From assembly GCA_016842065.1 (NCBI GenBank), contig JAEPDS010000012.1, forward strand, positions 40,820 through 104,819: 64,000 nucleotides of DNA. The letters are read 5' to 3'. This document shows positions 53,414 through 61,873 of the stretch, piece after piece. Made by a program: the position numbers and the translations under genes. Numbering within the stretch: the first letter of the stretch is position 1; each line of letters starts with the position of its first letter. The stretch comes from Candidatus Thiodiazotropha sp. 'RUGA'. GTDB lineage: Bacteria; Pseudomonadota; Gammaproteobacteria; Chromatiales; Chromatiaceae. The notes beneath the pieces are model-generated. The model did not search any database. It saw nothing but the letters and a program-made list of their open reading frames with translations, and was not told the DNA's origin.

Positions 53414-55879
53414 ATGTCGTTTAGCCAATCAATACGCCAGCCTTTTAGCATCGCGCTTAGTAGATTCAGTAAGTACGTTTCGAAGATCGATCTCATTCTG
53501 GTTGTTACCGGATTCTTGCTGTTGGGTCTACATATCACACTCGATCCAGAACGAATTAAGCAACTGATACCGGAAACCGTTTATCAGTACAGGTTGGCCA
53601 TGTTCTTTGAACCTGAAGCCGACGATGTGATGATCTCAACATTTCTACCTCAGGGCAGTGATCGTCAGGAAGTACTTGATGAAGAGATTACTGCCCAAAA
53701 TATGAATTTAGACTTTTCTGAAGATATCAATGGACGATCTGGAGAGTGGAGTGGGGGGGCAGACAGCAAAAGAATCGATTACCGAGCAATGGTGACAACA
53801 AAATCGATTCAATATGAGATATCAAAAAACTTAACAATACCCCTACAATATAGCGATGATCTTCAACCTTATCTGCAGCAGACTGCAGATATACCGATAG
53901 ACCATCCAGAAATCAAACAACTTTGGTCAGAAATCAAACCAGCAAATAGCAGAAATACTTTGGAAGTGGCGACTGCCATATACCAGTATATCAACCAGGA
54001 GATAGAAACTGTTCCCTTTAAAGGACTGACGGATTCCTTAACCACCGTGCGATTGAAATCAGCCAGTTGTAACGGTAAGAGCAGACTGTTTGTGAGTCTG
54101 GCGCGGCTGAATAACATACCTGCACGACTGGTTGGTGGTGTCATTATGAATCCAGGGCGCAAGAAAACGTCTCATCAATGGCTTGAGTTGTATATAGATA
54201 CTCACTGGACACCAATCGACCCGACAAATGGTCACTTTGGATTGTTACCCAATAATTATCTTGAATTATATCGCGGAGACAAGGTACTTTTCAGACATAC
54301 AAGCAATATAAATTTTGAGTACTATTTCAATGCTTCTAACAAGCGAGTCGCACCATCGCTTTATCGACATGATCTTTCCAACTCTGAAAAACTACCAAGC
54401 GCAGCAACACATTTACAAGCCTTTGGACTCACTGTCACCACAATTAGTCTTTTTTTACTCTTTCCATTTTGCACATTGATTATTACCTTTTTGCGTAATG
54501 TGATTGGGATCAAGACATTTGGTATCTTCATGCCAATGCTGATTGCTGCAGCCTGTGTCTTTACTGGTTTTTTTGTTGGAATGGTTGGGTTCGTGCTCGT
54601 TTTGGGTATTGCTTACATCGGGCATGAGATCCTTGGCCGTTTTCATATCCTTAAAGTACCAAGACTTGCTGCTATCATTACGCTGAATAATGTACTGTTT
54701 CTCGCATTTATATACATAGTCGATGCTGATACCAGTATAGAATTCGGTATGCTGTCACTGTTTCCAGTGGTGATATTAAGTTTCGTTGCAGAAAGACTGC
54801 ATCAGATGACCGAGGAATCGAATTGGTTAGAGCTGTTCAAGGTCAGTCTGGGTACCTTGGTTACCATTGTCTTCTGCTACATGGCTTTTGTGTCTGTTCT
54901 ACTGCAGGGAGTTTTTTCCCTTTACCCGGAAACATATCTATTAGTACTGGCTGCATTAATATATATCGGAAGTTGGTCAGGAATCAGAATATCAGAAATT
55001 TTCCGCTTCAAAAGTCTGTTCTCAGGTGTTAATGGACGAATTATGGGAATAAATAGCCGTAATCGGGACATTATCTATCCCCATAATAGTAAACAAATGT
55101 TGAAGCTCGCATCAGATAAGCTTGATACGAAGGCATTGTTGCACGAGTATCAGGTCCCAGTACCAGCTACATTATCGGTTTGTAGACTCTATAAAGAAAT
55201 TGATCAATTCATGGCGAGCTTGCCTTTGGACCGAGGGTTTGTATTAAAGCCAAATAATGGTTCCAGAGGAAATGGTATATTAGTAGTTGTAGGTGTAAGA
55301 GATGGTGATTATCTTAGTGCTTCAGGCGACAGAATATCACTATATAAAACGCGTAAACACGTTGAGGAAATTTTAAGTGGTGCTTACTCCCAGTCAGGAT
55401 CACCAGATAGCGCCTATATTGAAGAAATCATCTCCCAGCACAGAGTATTGAATGATATTGCTCCCTATGGATTGTCTGACATCAGGTTAATTATTAGTAA
55501 TGGTCAATTGTTAAGTGCAATGCTTAGGGTACCAACGTTAAGCTCATCCGGAAAAGCGAATCTTCATCAAGGAGCAATTGGAATAGCAGTTGGTTTAGAT
55601 GATGGCACTACTTTCAGGAGTGTACAAAAAAATAAAGTGATTGAAATTCACCCTGACAGTGATAAAAGTCTTATCGGAATCAGTATTCCCGACTGGGAGC
55701 AGATCAAAGAGATCGCGATGAAGTGTTATCGAGCGGTACCACTCGGTTATCTGGGTGTTGATATCTGTCTGGATAGTAAGAACGGGCCAGTAGTACTGGA
55801 AATAAACGGTCGACCAGGGCTGGAAATCCAGAATGTTCACAAAACAGGGCTCTATAATGCCGCCACAGATTCCTACTGA
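53414..55879 (+). CDS. Transglutaminase-like/7TM protein fused to a RimK-type ATP-grasp ligase
   Basis: An 821-residue membrane protein with three parts. After a TM anchor (about 25-42), residues 60-320 form a periplasmic transglutaminase-like domain with a complete-looking triad, Cys219 (SASCNGKS), His254 (KTSHQWLE) and Asp269 (PIDPTNG). Residues about 335-525 form a 7TM region (LFLLFPFCTLIITFL, GVFSLYPETYLLVL). Residues about 540-821 are a cytosolic ATP-grasp domain with FVLKPNNGSRGNGI, YGLSDIRLIISNG, SSGKANLHQGAIG and VLEINGRPGLEIQ. The two halves are usually separate adjacent genes (7TM 'inactive transglutaminase' and alpha-L-glutamate ligase-like). Likely makes an amide-linked product at the membrane; substrate unknown. 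Confidence 0.88.
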   Translation: MSFSQSIRQPFSIALSRFSKYVSKIDLILVVTGFLLLGLHITLDPERIKQLIPETVYQYRLAMFFEPEADDVMISTFLPQGSDRQEVLDEEITAQNMNLDFSEDINGRSGEWSGGADSKRIDYRAMVTTKSIQYEISKNLTIPLQYSDDLQPYLQQTADIPIDHPEIKQLWSEIKPANSRNTLEVATAIYQYINQEIETVPFKGLTDSLTTVRLKSASCNGKSRLFVSLARLNNIPARLVGGVIMNPGRKKTSHQWLELYIDTHWTPIDPTNGHFGLLPNNYLELYRGDKVLFRHTSNINFEYYFNASNKRVAPSLYRHDLSNSEKLPSAATHLQAFGLTVTTISLFLLFPFCTLIITFLRNVIGIKTFGIFMPMLIAAACVFTGFFVGMVGFVLVLGIAYIGHEILGRFHILKVPRLAAIITLNNVLFLAFIYIVDADTSIEFGMLSLFPVVILSFVAERLHQMTEESNWLELFKVSLGTLVTIVFCYMAFVSVLLQGVFSLYPETYLLVLAALIYIGSWSGIRISEIFRFKSLFSGVNGRIMGINSRNRDIIYPHNSKQMLKLASDKLDTKALLHEYQVPVPATLSVCRLYKEIDQFMASLPLDRGFVLKPNNGSRGNGILVVVGVRDGDYLSASGDRISLYKTRKHVEEILSGAYSQSGSPDSAYIEEIISQHRVLNDIAPYGLSDIRLIISNGQLLSAMLRVPTLSSSGKANLHQGAIGIAVGLDDGTTFRSVQKNKVIEIHPDSDKSLIGISIPDWEQIKEIAMKCYRAVPLGYLGVDICLDSKNGPVVLEINGRPGLEIQNVHKTGLYNAATDSY

Positions 55880-57782
55880 AGGAAAGAATAAACTGTTAAG
55901 TCATACCGGCCTGCCACATCTCATTGTGGCATGTTTGATACTATTGATCGTTTGGATAACTGAGTCGGTTATTTCAAGTATCGGAAACGAGGCAGAGATA
56001 ATTACAATAAAGAGCGAGTTGAACGATGATTTTGAACTGGATATCCAGCAAATTAATTTAGAAACTCACTTACTAGAAACTGTTGATGATCTATTAGAAA
56101 AAATAGCGGATCGGTCACACTCAATTGAACAGATTATGAATCTGGAGGTAATTCAGCAACTCGGTATCGTAGAGAAACAACAGGTATTGGCGCACCTTGC
56201 TCGATCCCTAATTGAGCAAAAAGACTACGATAATTCTGTTACTGTACTTAACAGTTTTAGTATACAGGACAGAACGGCGCTTGATCTTCAATTTGGGTAT
56301 GCCTTCAGCCTGTCTGCTAATGGTAACGTTGAAGATGCACAATTGGCTTATCTGAAAGTATTGGAGTCGAAGCCAAATCATCAGGCTGCTGCACTGAATC
56401 TTGGGTTACTGCAAAAGAAAAATGGACAGTGTAAAGAGGCTATCAAATTACTGACACATGTTATAGAAATCAGTAGTGGTCAAAAACTGGCAAAAGCGTA
56501 CGCAGCAAGAGCTGGTTGTTACTCAGAAGTCAAAGATCATATGAACGCTGTGTCAGATTACAGAAAATCAATAGAATACAGGCCCACTCATGAGTTAACT
56601 TGGCGCCTCTTTGTCCGGAGTCTTGGTTATACTCAAGAACCTTACGATAAAAAGTTAGCTTCTTTTGAAAAGGCCATTGCCCTTAATAAAAAGCATTATA
56701 GGTTTCATCTTCAAAAAGCCCAGTTTCACCTTGATCATCACGATCCTACCAGGGCGATAGAAACACTTAAGGAAGCCAAAAGCCTATCTAGGGATAACCT
56801 GGAGGCCAGAAGGTTATTGGCTTGGGCATATCTTGAGGTAAATAAAAGACATAGTGCCAGAAAACAATTGAGGTATCTGGAGAGTAGGGAATTAGCGAAA
56901 AGCAAGAAGCAACTGATCAATTATCTAAGTCAGTACAATAATAAGGAGTACTTGGAACTGCAGACTATTCTTAAAAAAATAAAAATCAAGAGTCCTGAAT
57001 TGAACTATCTTGCTGCTTTAGTCAATATTAAAACACGTTACTACAAAAGGGCATTGAAACATCTGAATAATCTTAGCGACCATCCAGATTATACTGGGCG
57101 TGCACTAGTGCAAAAAGCAAAAATCTATCGTTTGAGAAAGAACTACAAAACTGCCCTAACACTGTATCAAAAAGCTACTTTTAGAAATAAGAGTGCATCG
57201 GCAGTATGGTATGAGATATCACGTATATGGGCGAAACAAGAAGATTATGAAAAAGCCTTGGAAATACTTCAGCAAGCGTTAGAGATAAAACCAACAGAAC
57301 GAAAATTCCTTCTGGCAAAAGGAAACTATCTCAAACAACAAAACTTATTAGAAGGTTCGATTTCTGTACTAGAGCAACTTATTACTGATCATCCAAGGTA
57401 TATACGAGGTTACAGATTACTTGGGGATGTCTATATGTCAGTAGGTGATGTTGACTCTGCTATAAAAGTTTTAGAAAAACTACTGGAGATAAAGCCAACT
57501 GATGAATTAACTCTTTATCAATTGGCGACTTTGTATCTTGATAAAGAGGAACATAAAACTGCACAGGATTTGCTCAAGCGATTGTTGGCTGAACGTACCG
57601 ATAATATTGATGCAAGATATCTTTTAGCTAGCTCTTACTGTGAATTGGGTCATACGAATGCCTGCGAAAAGGAACTGGACAGGGTTTTAAGGCTCAACAG
57701 CACTCACTCTGGTGCAGTCAATCTGAAACAAAAAAGACTATCAATAACGCTGCTAAATCAAAATTCAAGTGATGGTAAATAG
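55857..57782 (+). CDS. Membrane-anchored TPR-repeat protein
   Basis: About 641 residues from the ATG at 55857 (an ATG at 55833 overlaps the upstream gene further; neither has a strong ribosome site). One N-terminal TM helix (about residues 22-45, HLIVACLILLIVWI) is followed by an array of a dozen or so TPRs, for example YEKALEILQQALEIKPTE and AAALNLGLLQKKNGQCKEA. The gene starts inside the stop of the ATP-grasp fusion and ends 11 bases before the barrel gene. TPR proteins of this kind link inner-membrane polymer synthases to outer-membrane barrels (as in AlgK, PelB, BcsC). That role is inferred from order and architecture. Confidence 0.82.
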   Translation: MPPQIPTEGKNKLLSHTGLPHLIVACLILLIVWITESVISSIGNEAEIITIKSELNDDFELDIQQINLETHLLETVDDLLEKIADRSHSIEQIMNLEVIQQLGIVEKQQVLAHLARSLIEQKDYDNSVTVLNSFSIQDRTALDLQFGYAFSLSANGNVEDAQLAYLKVLESKPNHQAAALNLGLLQKKNGQCKEAIKLLTHVIEISSGQKLAKAYAARAGCYSEVKDHMNAVSDYRKSIEYRPTHELTWRLFVRSLGYTQEPYDKKLASFEKAIALNKKHYRFHLQKAQFHLDHHDPTRAIETLKEAKSLSRDNLEARRLLAWAYLEVNKRHSARKQLRYLESRELAKSKKQLINYLSQYNNKEYLELQTILKKIKIKSPELNYLAALVNIKTRYYKRALKHLNNLSDHPDYTGRALVQKAKIYRLRKNYKTALTLYQKATFRNKSASAVWYEISRIWAKQEDYEKALEILQQALEIKPTERKFLLAKGNYLKQQNLLEGSISVLEQLITDHPRYIRGYRLLGDVYMSVGDVDSAIKVLEKLLEIKPTDELTLYQLATLYLDKEEHKTAQDLLKRLLAERTDNIDARYLLASSYCELGHTNACEKELDRVLRLNSTHSGAVNLKQKRLSITLLNQNSSDGK

Positions 57783-57793
57783 GTGGAAAAACA

Positions 57794-58924
57794 ATGATAA
57801 AGATTAGAGTCATCGCAGGCATCATGATGTTTCTATTGAGTAATAGTGGTTATGCTATTGCCCTGAAGGCAGATGCAGCGATTGGATATGATAATAACCC
57901 ATTTCGCCTTAATGATAGTTTTTCATCTCAGGATGGAAAATATCTTTATCTCAAACTGAAAGCAAACCAGAAATTCGGCAATGGATTTAACATTAAAGCG
58001 AGTAGTAGAAGCAGAAACTACAACTCATCAAAGTCTGATGCCAATCAAATATTGTTTGGTCTCGGGGCGATGTACAAACAAAATATGGAAATACACAACA
58101 AGAAATCAACTGTACAAGTAGAAGCAGGATTTAAACTAAAGGACAAGACGTATGTGTCCCGATTTTCTGGTGATGTTGGAGAGTATGGAGGAAATGATAT
58201 CAGTGATCGCTATGACTACAATTCATTCAGCCTGAATGCAAGCTTTGACTTGCGAATTACTAAAAAACTGATAACAGAAATCGGATTGAAGCATCGAAAT
58301 CGTGATTATGAAGATTTTAATATTACTGGACTGAGTAATCTCGATTACAGTCAATACTATTTAACAAATGACTGGACCTATAAACAGAATAAAAAGAATA
58401 GATATGATTTTAAGCTCTATCTTGGTACCCGTAATTATGATGATAAACGTGAGAAGAATTTAAACGGTAATGAGATTGCAGGCTCTGATCTTGAATATGA
58501 CTATTTTGGAGTATCAATTGGTCATAGATATAAAGTAGATAAAAATATTAGTATTAGTTGGGAGTTGAAATATCAAGATAGGAAGGACAGTGGTAGTGGA
58601 TACTATGATATGGATGAGATTATTGCAGATATTGGAATCAAGTACCGTTTTATAAAAAATTGGCGGTTTATTGGTAGTCTACTCTATATAGATAGAAACT
58701 ATCCTGTAAGAATATCAATTTCAGATGAAAATGATATTCAGTCACCAGATAAACAGGGCTATGCAATCAAGTTCCGGTTCGAGCGGGACCTGCCAGAAAT
58801 TTCTAAATACGACACAAGAGCCTACATTGGTATGATCTATGAAGATTACGATTCAGATGAACCTGCATATGTTTATGACAGGATGCAAGTCATGACTGGT
58901 ATTAAGATTAATCTATCCATCTGA
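57794..58924 (+). CDS. Small outer-membrane beta-barrel protein
   Basis: A 376-residue protein with a signal peptide (about 1-24). Tyr/Asp/Asn/Arg-rich alternating strands follow; the opening AAIGYDNNPFRLND is typical of outer-membrane barrels of the 'YDNN' kind. The C-terminus ends in VMTGIKINLSI, an aromatic-poor but hydrophobic last strand. The size suits 12-16 strands, a possible export pore. It is the third gene of the ATP-grasp/TPR set and has no downstream partner on this strand; the EAL gene is convergent. Confidence 0.78.
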   Translation: MIKIRVIAGIMMFLLSNSGYAIALKADAAIGYDNNPFRLNDSFSSQDGKYLYLKLKANQKFGNGFNIKASSRSRNYNSSKSDANQILFGLGAMYKQNMEIHNKKSTVQVEAGFKLKDKTYVSRFSGDVGEYGGNDISDRYDYNSFSLNASFDLRITKKLITEIGLKHRNRDYEDFNITGLSNLDYSQYYLTNDWTYKQNKKNRYDFKLYLGTRNYDDKREKNLNGNEIAGSDLEYDYFGVSIGHRYKVDKNISISWELKYQDRKDSGSGYYDMDEIIADIGIKYRFIKNWRFIGSLLYIDRNYPVRISISDENDIQSPDKQGYAIKFRFERDLPEISKYDTRAYIGMIYEDYDSDEPAYVYDRMQVMTGIKINLSI

Positions 58925-59001
58925 TATCGTAGGAACTAAATATTAAGTAATAGTGAAATAGTAGAATGTCACTTAAAGAATGATAAAGTATTTAGTAATA
59001 A

Positions 59002-61035
59002 TTAGTGCTCAACTAGTATTGATTCACCTCTAGAAACAGATCCGTACTTCTCGATCAACTGTTCAAGCGGTAGTGGCCTGTCGAAAAAATAGCCTTGAAA
59101 ATACATCTTTGCATTTAGGCACTCCAGCTTTTTCAGAATATGCTCACTCTCAACATACTCCATGACGATCGGAGTTATGCTGAGAGTATTGGCAATTTTT
59201 GTGATCGTTTCGATGACTTCAAATACTTTATCATCTTTGTCAATTTGACGTACTAGACTGCCATCGATTTTCAAAACCTTGACTACTTGTCGCTCAGCTA
59301 AACCAATAAGTTGAAACAGATTTGAATAGCCAGAACCAAAGTCATCCAGTGAAAAAGCGATATTGTGCTCTCTGGCCAGGTACTCCACAGGTGAAGTATC
59401 ACCCATAAACAGTTGTTCAGTAATTTCAATAACCAGCGAAATGTTGTATTTCTTTAATACTTCCGACAACAAAACCAAGGCGCTGATAATCTCTTCGTGT
59501 TGGAACGATGTTGGATAGATATTAATACTGACGCTATCCACTATCTCTGCCAATTGTTTTGCATACTTCGAGATCTTCTGAATAACAAAATGATCAAGAG
59601 CGATCATTTTTTCTTCGCTTACAAGATATTGTAAAAACGCTTCAGCAGCAATATATCCTTCACTGGACGGAGCCCTGACTAAAGCTTCAAGGCTGACCAT
59701 TTTATTTTTTTGTACTCCAATTATTGGTTGGAAGAATACCTCTAAAGTGCCTTCTTCCAGTGCCTTTGAAGCAAAAGCAGAAACAGACTCAGCTTCAATC
59801 GTAGATTGATAAAGTAATTCGACTTTTTTCTGAGAGATGAATTCGAAACTATGCTTTGATTTATAGAAAGAGAGTTGGCGTAGCATAGAGATTTTTTGTT
59901 TTGGATAGTTGTTCAGAGCGTTAAGGTTAATGGCAATAGCCCGGCTTTTCAGGCCTGCTTCTTTGGCTAACTGAAAAAGAAATCCATGCAGTTTTTGTTC
60001 TAAGAAATGTGGGATATCGATATCTTTGTTGTTATCTGGATTTTGTAAGAGAACCCGAATTTCATTATCATTTGTATATAGAACACCATCTAAATCGGCC
60101 TCAGACAGGCACTCTAGTATTTTTAAGTTAAGCTGATCGATGTTTTTCTGATTTTTACTGCTGAGGGTCCACTTGGCAAGCCTAATCGAGAGAAAGTAGT
60201 AGAGTTGTTCCTCAAGGTCTGATTTCTCATCCACATACTCGAAAAAAAATCGCTCTTCATGATTCTTGTAAAGGAGTTGTAAATTCTGAATATTTTGCCG
60301 CAGTTCAAGAACGGCTTGATATAACAGAGACCAGTGGGAAAAAGCCAATACAAAATCAGAGTTTTGGACAAACGAGAGTATGTAACTGAATTCTTGGTGG
60401 ATTTTCCTGTGAGATAAATAGATCTTGGCGTGTTGCACATCCTTGTCATCACCGGTACTTTGGAGTAGTAACTCATACTCCATTTTTTTCAACCAAGCGG
60501 CAAACTGGCATTCAAGATGGTTTACTTCAGGAAGATATTTCAGGTCTCCAGTAAAATAGGCAATGATCTCTTCAAGCCAATGCAGATGTATGGTTAGAGG
60601 AGAACCCGGATTTTCAGGCGACTGAGATGAGAACAGTCTGACATTATCGAGCGATTTGAAAAAATAGGCCTTTGCTATAGCGTTTTTAATTATTTCTGCT
60701 TGTTTATTAACATTATCAGATGTCGATATTAATTTACGTTTTCTAACCGCTTTATTGATTTCACCACTCGTGAAATCAATCATTTTAATTATATCCACAA
60801 AAGGGGGCTGATATTTATCATAGAGTCGATCACCTACAATGACAAAGTGATCAAAGACCTGCTGCTCCGACTGCTCCAACAGATTTAATAGTTCATCAGC
60901 TTCAAATCCAGTTAAAGATTTAAAGTCACTGATATTTTGAAAGTATTGATTGAAAAGAGGATGAGAGGCCAGTGTGGCCGTCAATTTGAACGAAATACTC
61001 TTTAATATGCCAATTGTCATGGCTGAATTATTCAT
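59002..61035 (-). CDS. EAL-domain c-di-GMP phosphodiesterase
   Basis: A 677-residue soluble protein. The N-terminal about 420 residues are helical, without a recognised sensor domain. The EAL domain (about 430-670) keeps the key sites: SLEALVR, SINIYPTSF, EITE, LDDFGSGYS, KIDGSLVR and the Glu in VMEYVES; the usual EGVE here reads EYVE. It should hydrolyse c-di-GMP. It is convergent with the barrel gene and upstream of nothing on its strand, so it is probably a single-gene unit. Confidence 0.9.
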   Translation of the reverse strand: MNNSAMTIGILKSISFKLTATLASHPLFNQYFQNISDFKSLTGFEADELLNLLEQSEQQVFDHFVIVGDRLYDKYQPPFVDIIKMIDFTSGEINKAVRKRKLISTSDNVNKQAEIIKNAIAKAYFFKSLDNVRLFSSQSPENPGSPLTIHLHWLEEIIAYFTGDLKYLPEVNHLECQFAAWLKKMEYELLLQSTGDDKDVQHAKIYLSHRKIHQEFSYILSFVQNSDFVLAFSHWSLLYQAVLELRQNIQNLQLLYKNHEERFFFEYVDEKSDLEEQLYYFLSIRLAKWTLSSKNQKNIDQLNLKILECLSEADLDGVLYTNDNEIRVLLQNPDNNKDIDIPHFLEQKLHGFLFQLAKEAGLKSRAIAINLNALNNYPKQKISMLRQLSFYKSKHSFEFISQKKVELLYQSTIEAESVSAFASKALEEGTLEVFFQPIIGVQKNKMVSLEALVRAPSSEGYIAAEAFLQYLVSEEKMIALDHFVIQKISKYAKQLAEIVDSVSINIYPTSFQHEEIISALVLLSEVLKKYNISLVIEITEQLFMGDTSPVEYLAREHNIAFSLDDFGSGYSNLFQLIGLAERQVVKVLKIDGSLVRQIDKDDKVFEVIETITKIANTLSITPIVMEYVESEHILKKLECLNAKMYFQGYFFDRPLPLEQLIEKYGSVSRGESILVEH

Positions 61036-61459
61036 AGACTTATGGCTGAGGAGTGAACGTTTTTTATAAAGGTATAACCATATTATAACTAGGTTAGAAC
61101 TATGTTCATAACAACGGAGTTTATTAATTGACTTCGAGCAATATTTTAAACATATAGCTTATTATTCAATAATAACAAGAGGATAGAGTTAAATACCGTG
61201 AGAATTAACAGCCAGTTGGCTAAAAGAGTATAGGTGCCCTTAATCTAACTTTAAGGGTATGGGAATTAAATGCATTAAATATAATTTCTACCTGAAAATT
61301 AGTTGGCTACTTACGGCGATTAAATTTAAAAAAACTGAAGTAGATAGAAATAATATTTGTGATTTATAACAGACGACCGTTAAGTACAAAAAATTACAGG
61401 TGGAAAAATGATCAAGATTTAGAGTTCTTAGCTGGGGAAAATATTTACTTATCTGGTTA
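61036..61459 (-). other. AT-rich intergenic region
   Basis: 424 bases, very AT-rich, with no credible gene. It includes the promoter for the EAL gene and the 3' end of the response-regulator transcript. A perfect 7-bp inverted repeat, CCCTTAA (61237-61243) with TTAAGGG (61251-61257), may be a terminator stem without a T tail or an operator. Confidence 0.5.
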
Positions 61460-61867
61460 CTATTCCCATAACTCAAGAATCGTCGCGATCGCTCGTGTAA
61501 ATTCACTGAAAGAGTGGGGTTTGACGATATAATCATCGACATCGTATTCAAAGGCTGCATCTCTGTCCTTGGGTTCGTTGGATGATGTCAATACGATAAT
61601 ACGCTGGTCGGACAACTTGGGGTCATTTCTGATCTTATGCAAAAACTCAATACCACTCATCTTTGGTAAGTTCAAATCTAGTAAAATCAATGCTGGAGTA
61701 ATCTGTTCTTTGCCTTTATCTCCACGAAGCATGTTAAAAGCCTCATGGCCAGTACGCGCGACGAACAGTGGATTTGAAATCTTATTTTTTTTGAGTGCAC
61801 GTTGAACGGTCATAATATCGACACGATCATCTTCAATAAGCAATATGGATTCAGTTTTGCTCAACAT
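61460..61867 (-). CDS. CheY-like response regulator (Rcp1-like)
   Basis: A 135-residue stand-alone receiver domain. It has the acidic pair in LLIEDDRVD, phosphoacceptor Asp64 in LILLDLNLPKMSG, TSS at the conserved Thr/Ser, and Lys116 in IVKPHSF. The extra residues and KxxIxNPLFVAR-type segment resemble Rcp1-like receivers that partner with CHASE/Cph1-type kinases. No output domain, so it acts by protein contact or as a phosphate sink. It starts 6 bases after the sensor kinase. Confidence 0.92.
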   Translation of the reverse strand: MLSKTESILLIEDDRVDIMTVQRALKKNKISNPLFVARTGHEAFNMLRGDKGKEQITPALILLDLNLPKMSGIEFLHKIRNDPKLSDQRIIVLTSSNEPKDRDAAFEYDVDDYIVKPHSFSEFTRAIATILELWE

Positions 61868-61873
61868 GGAGTT

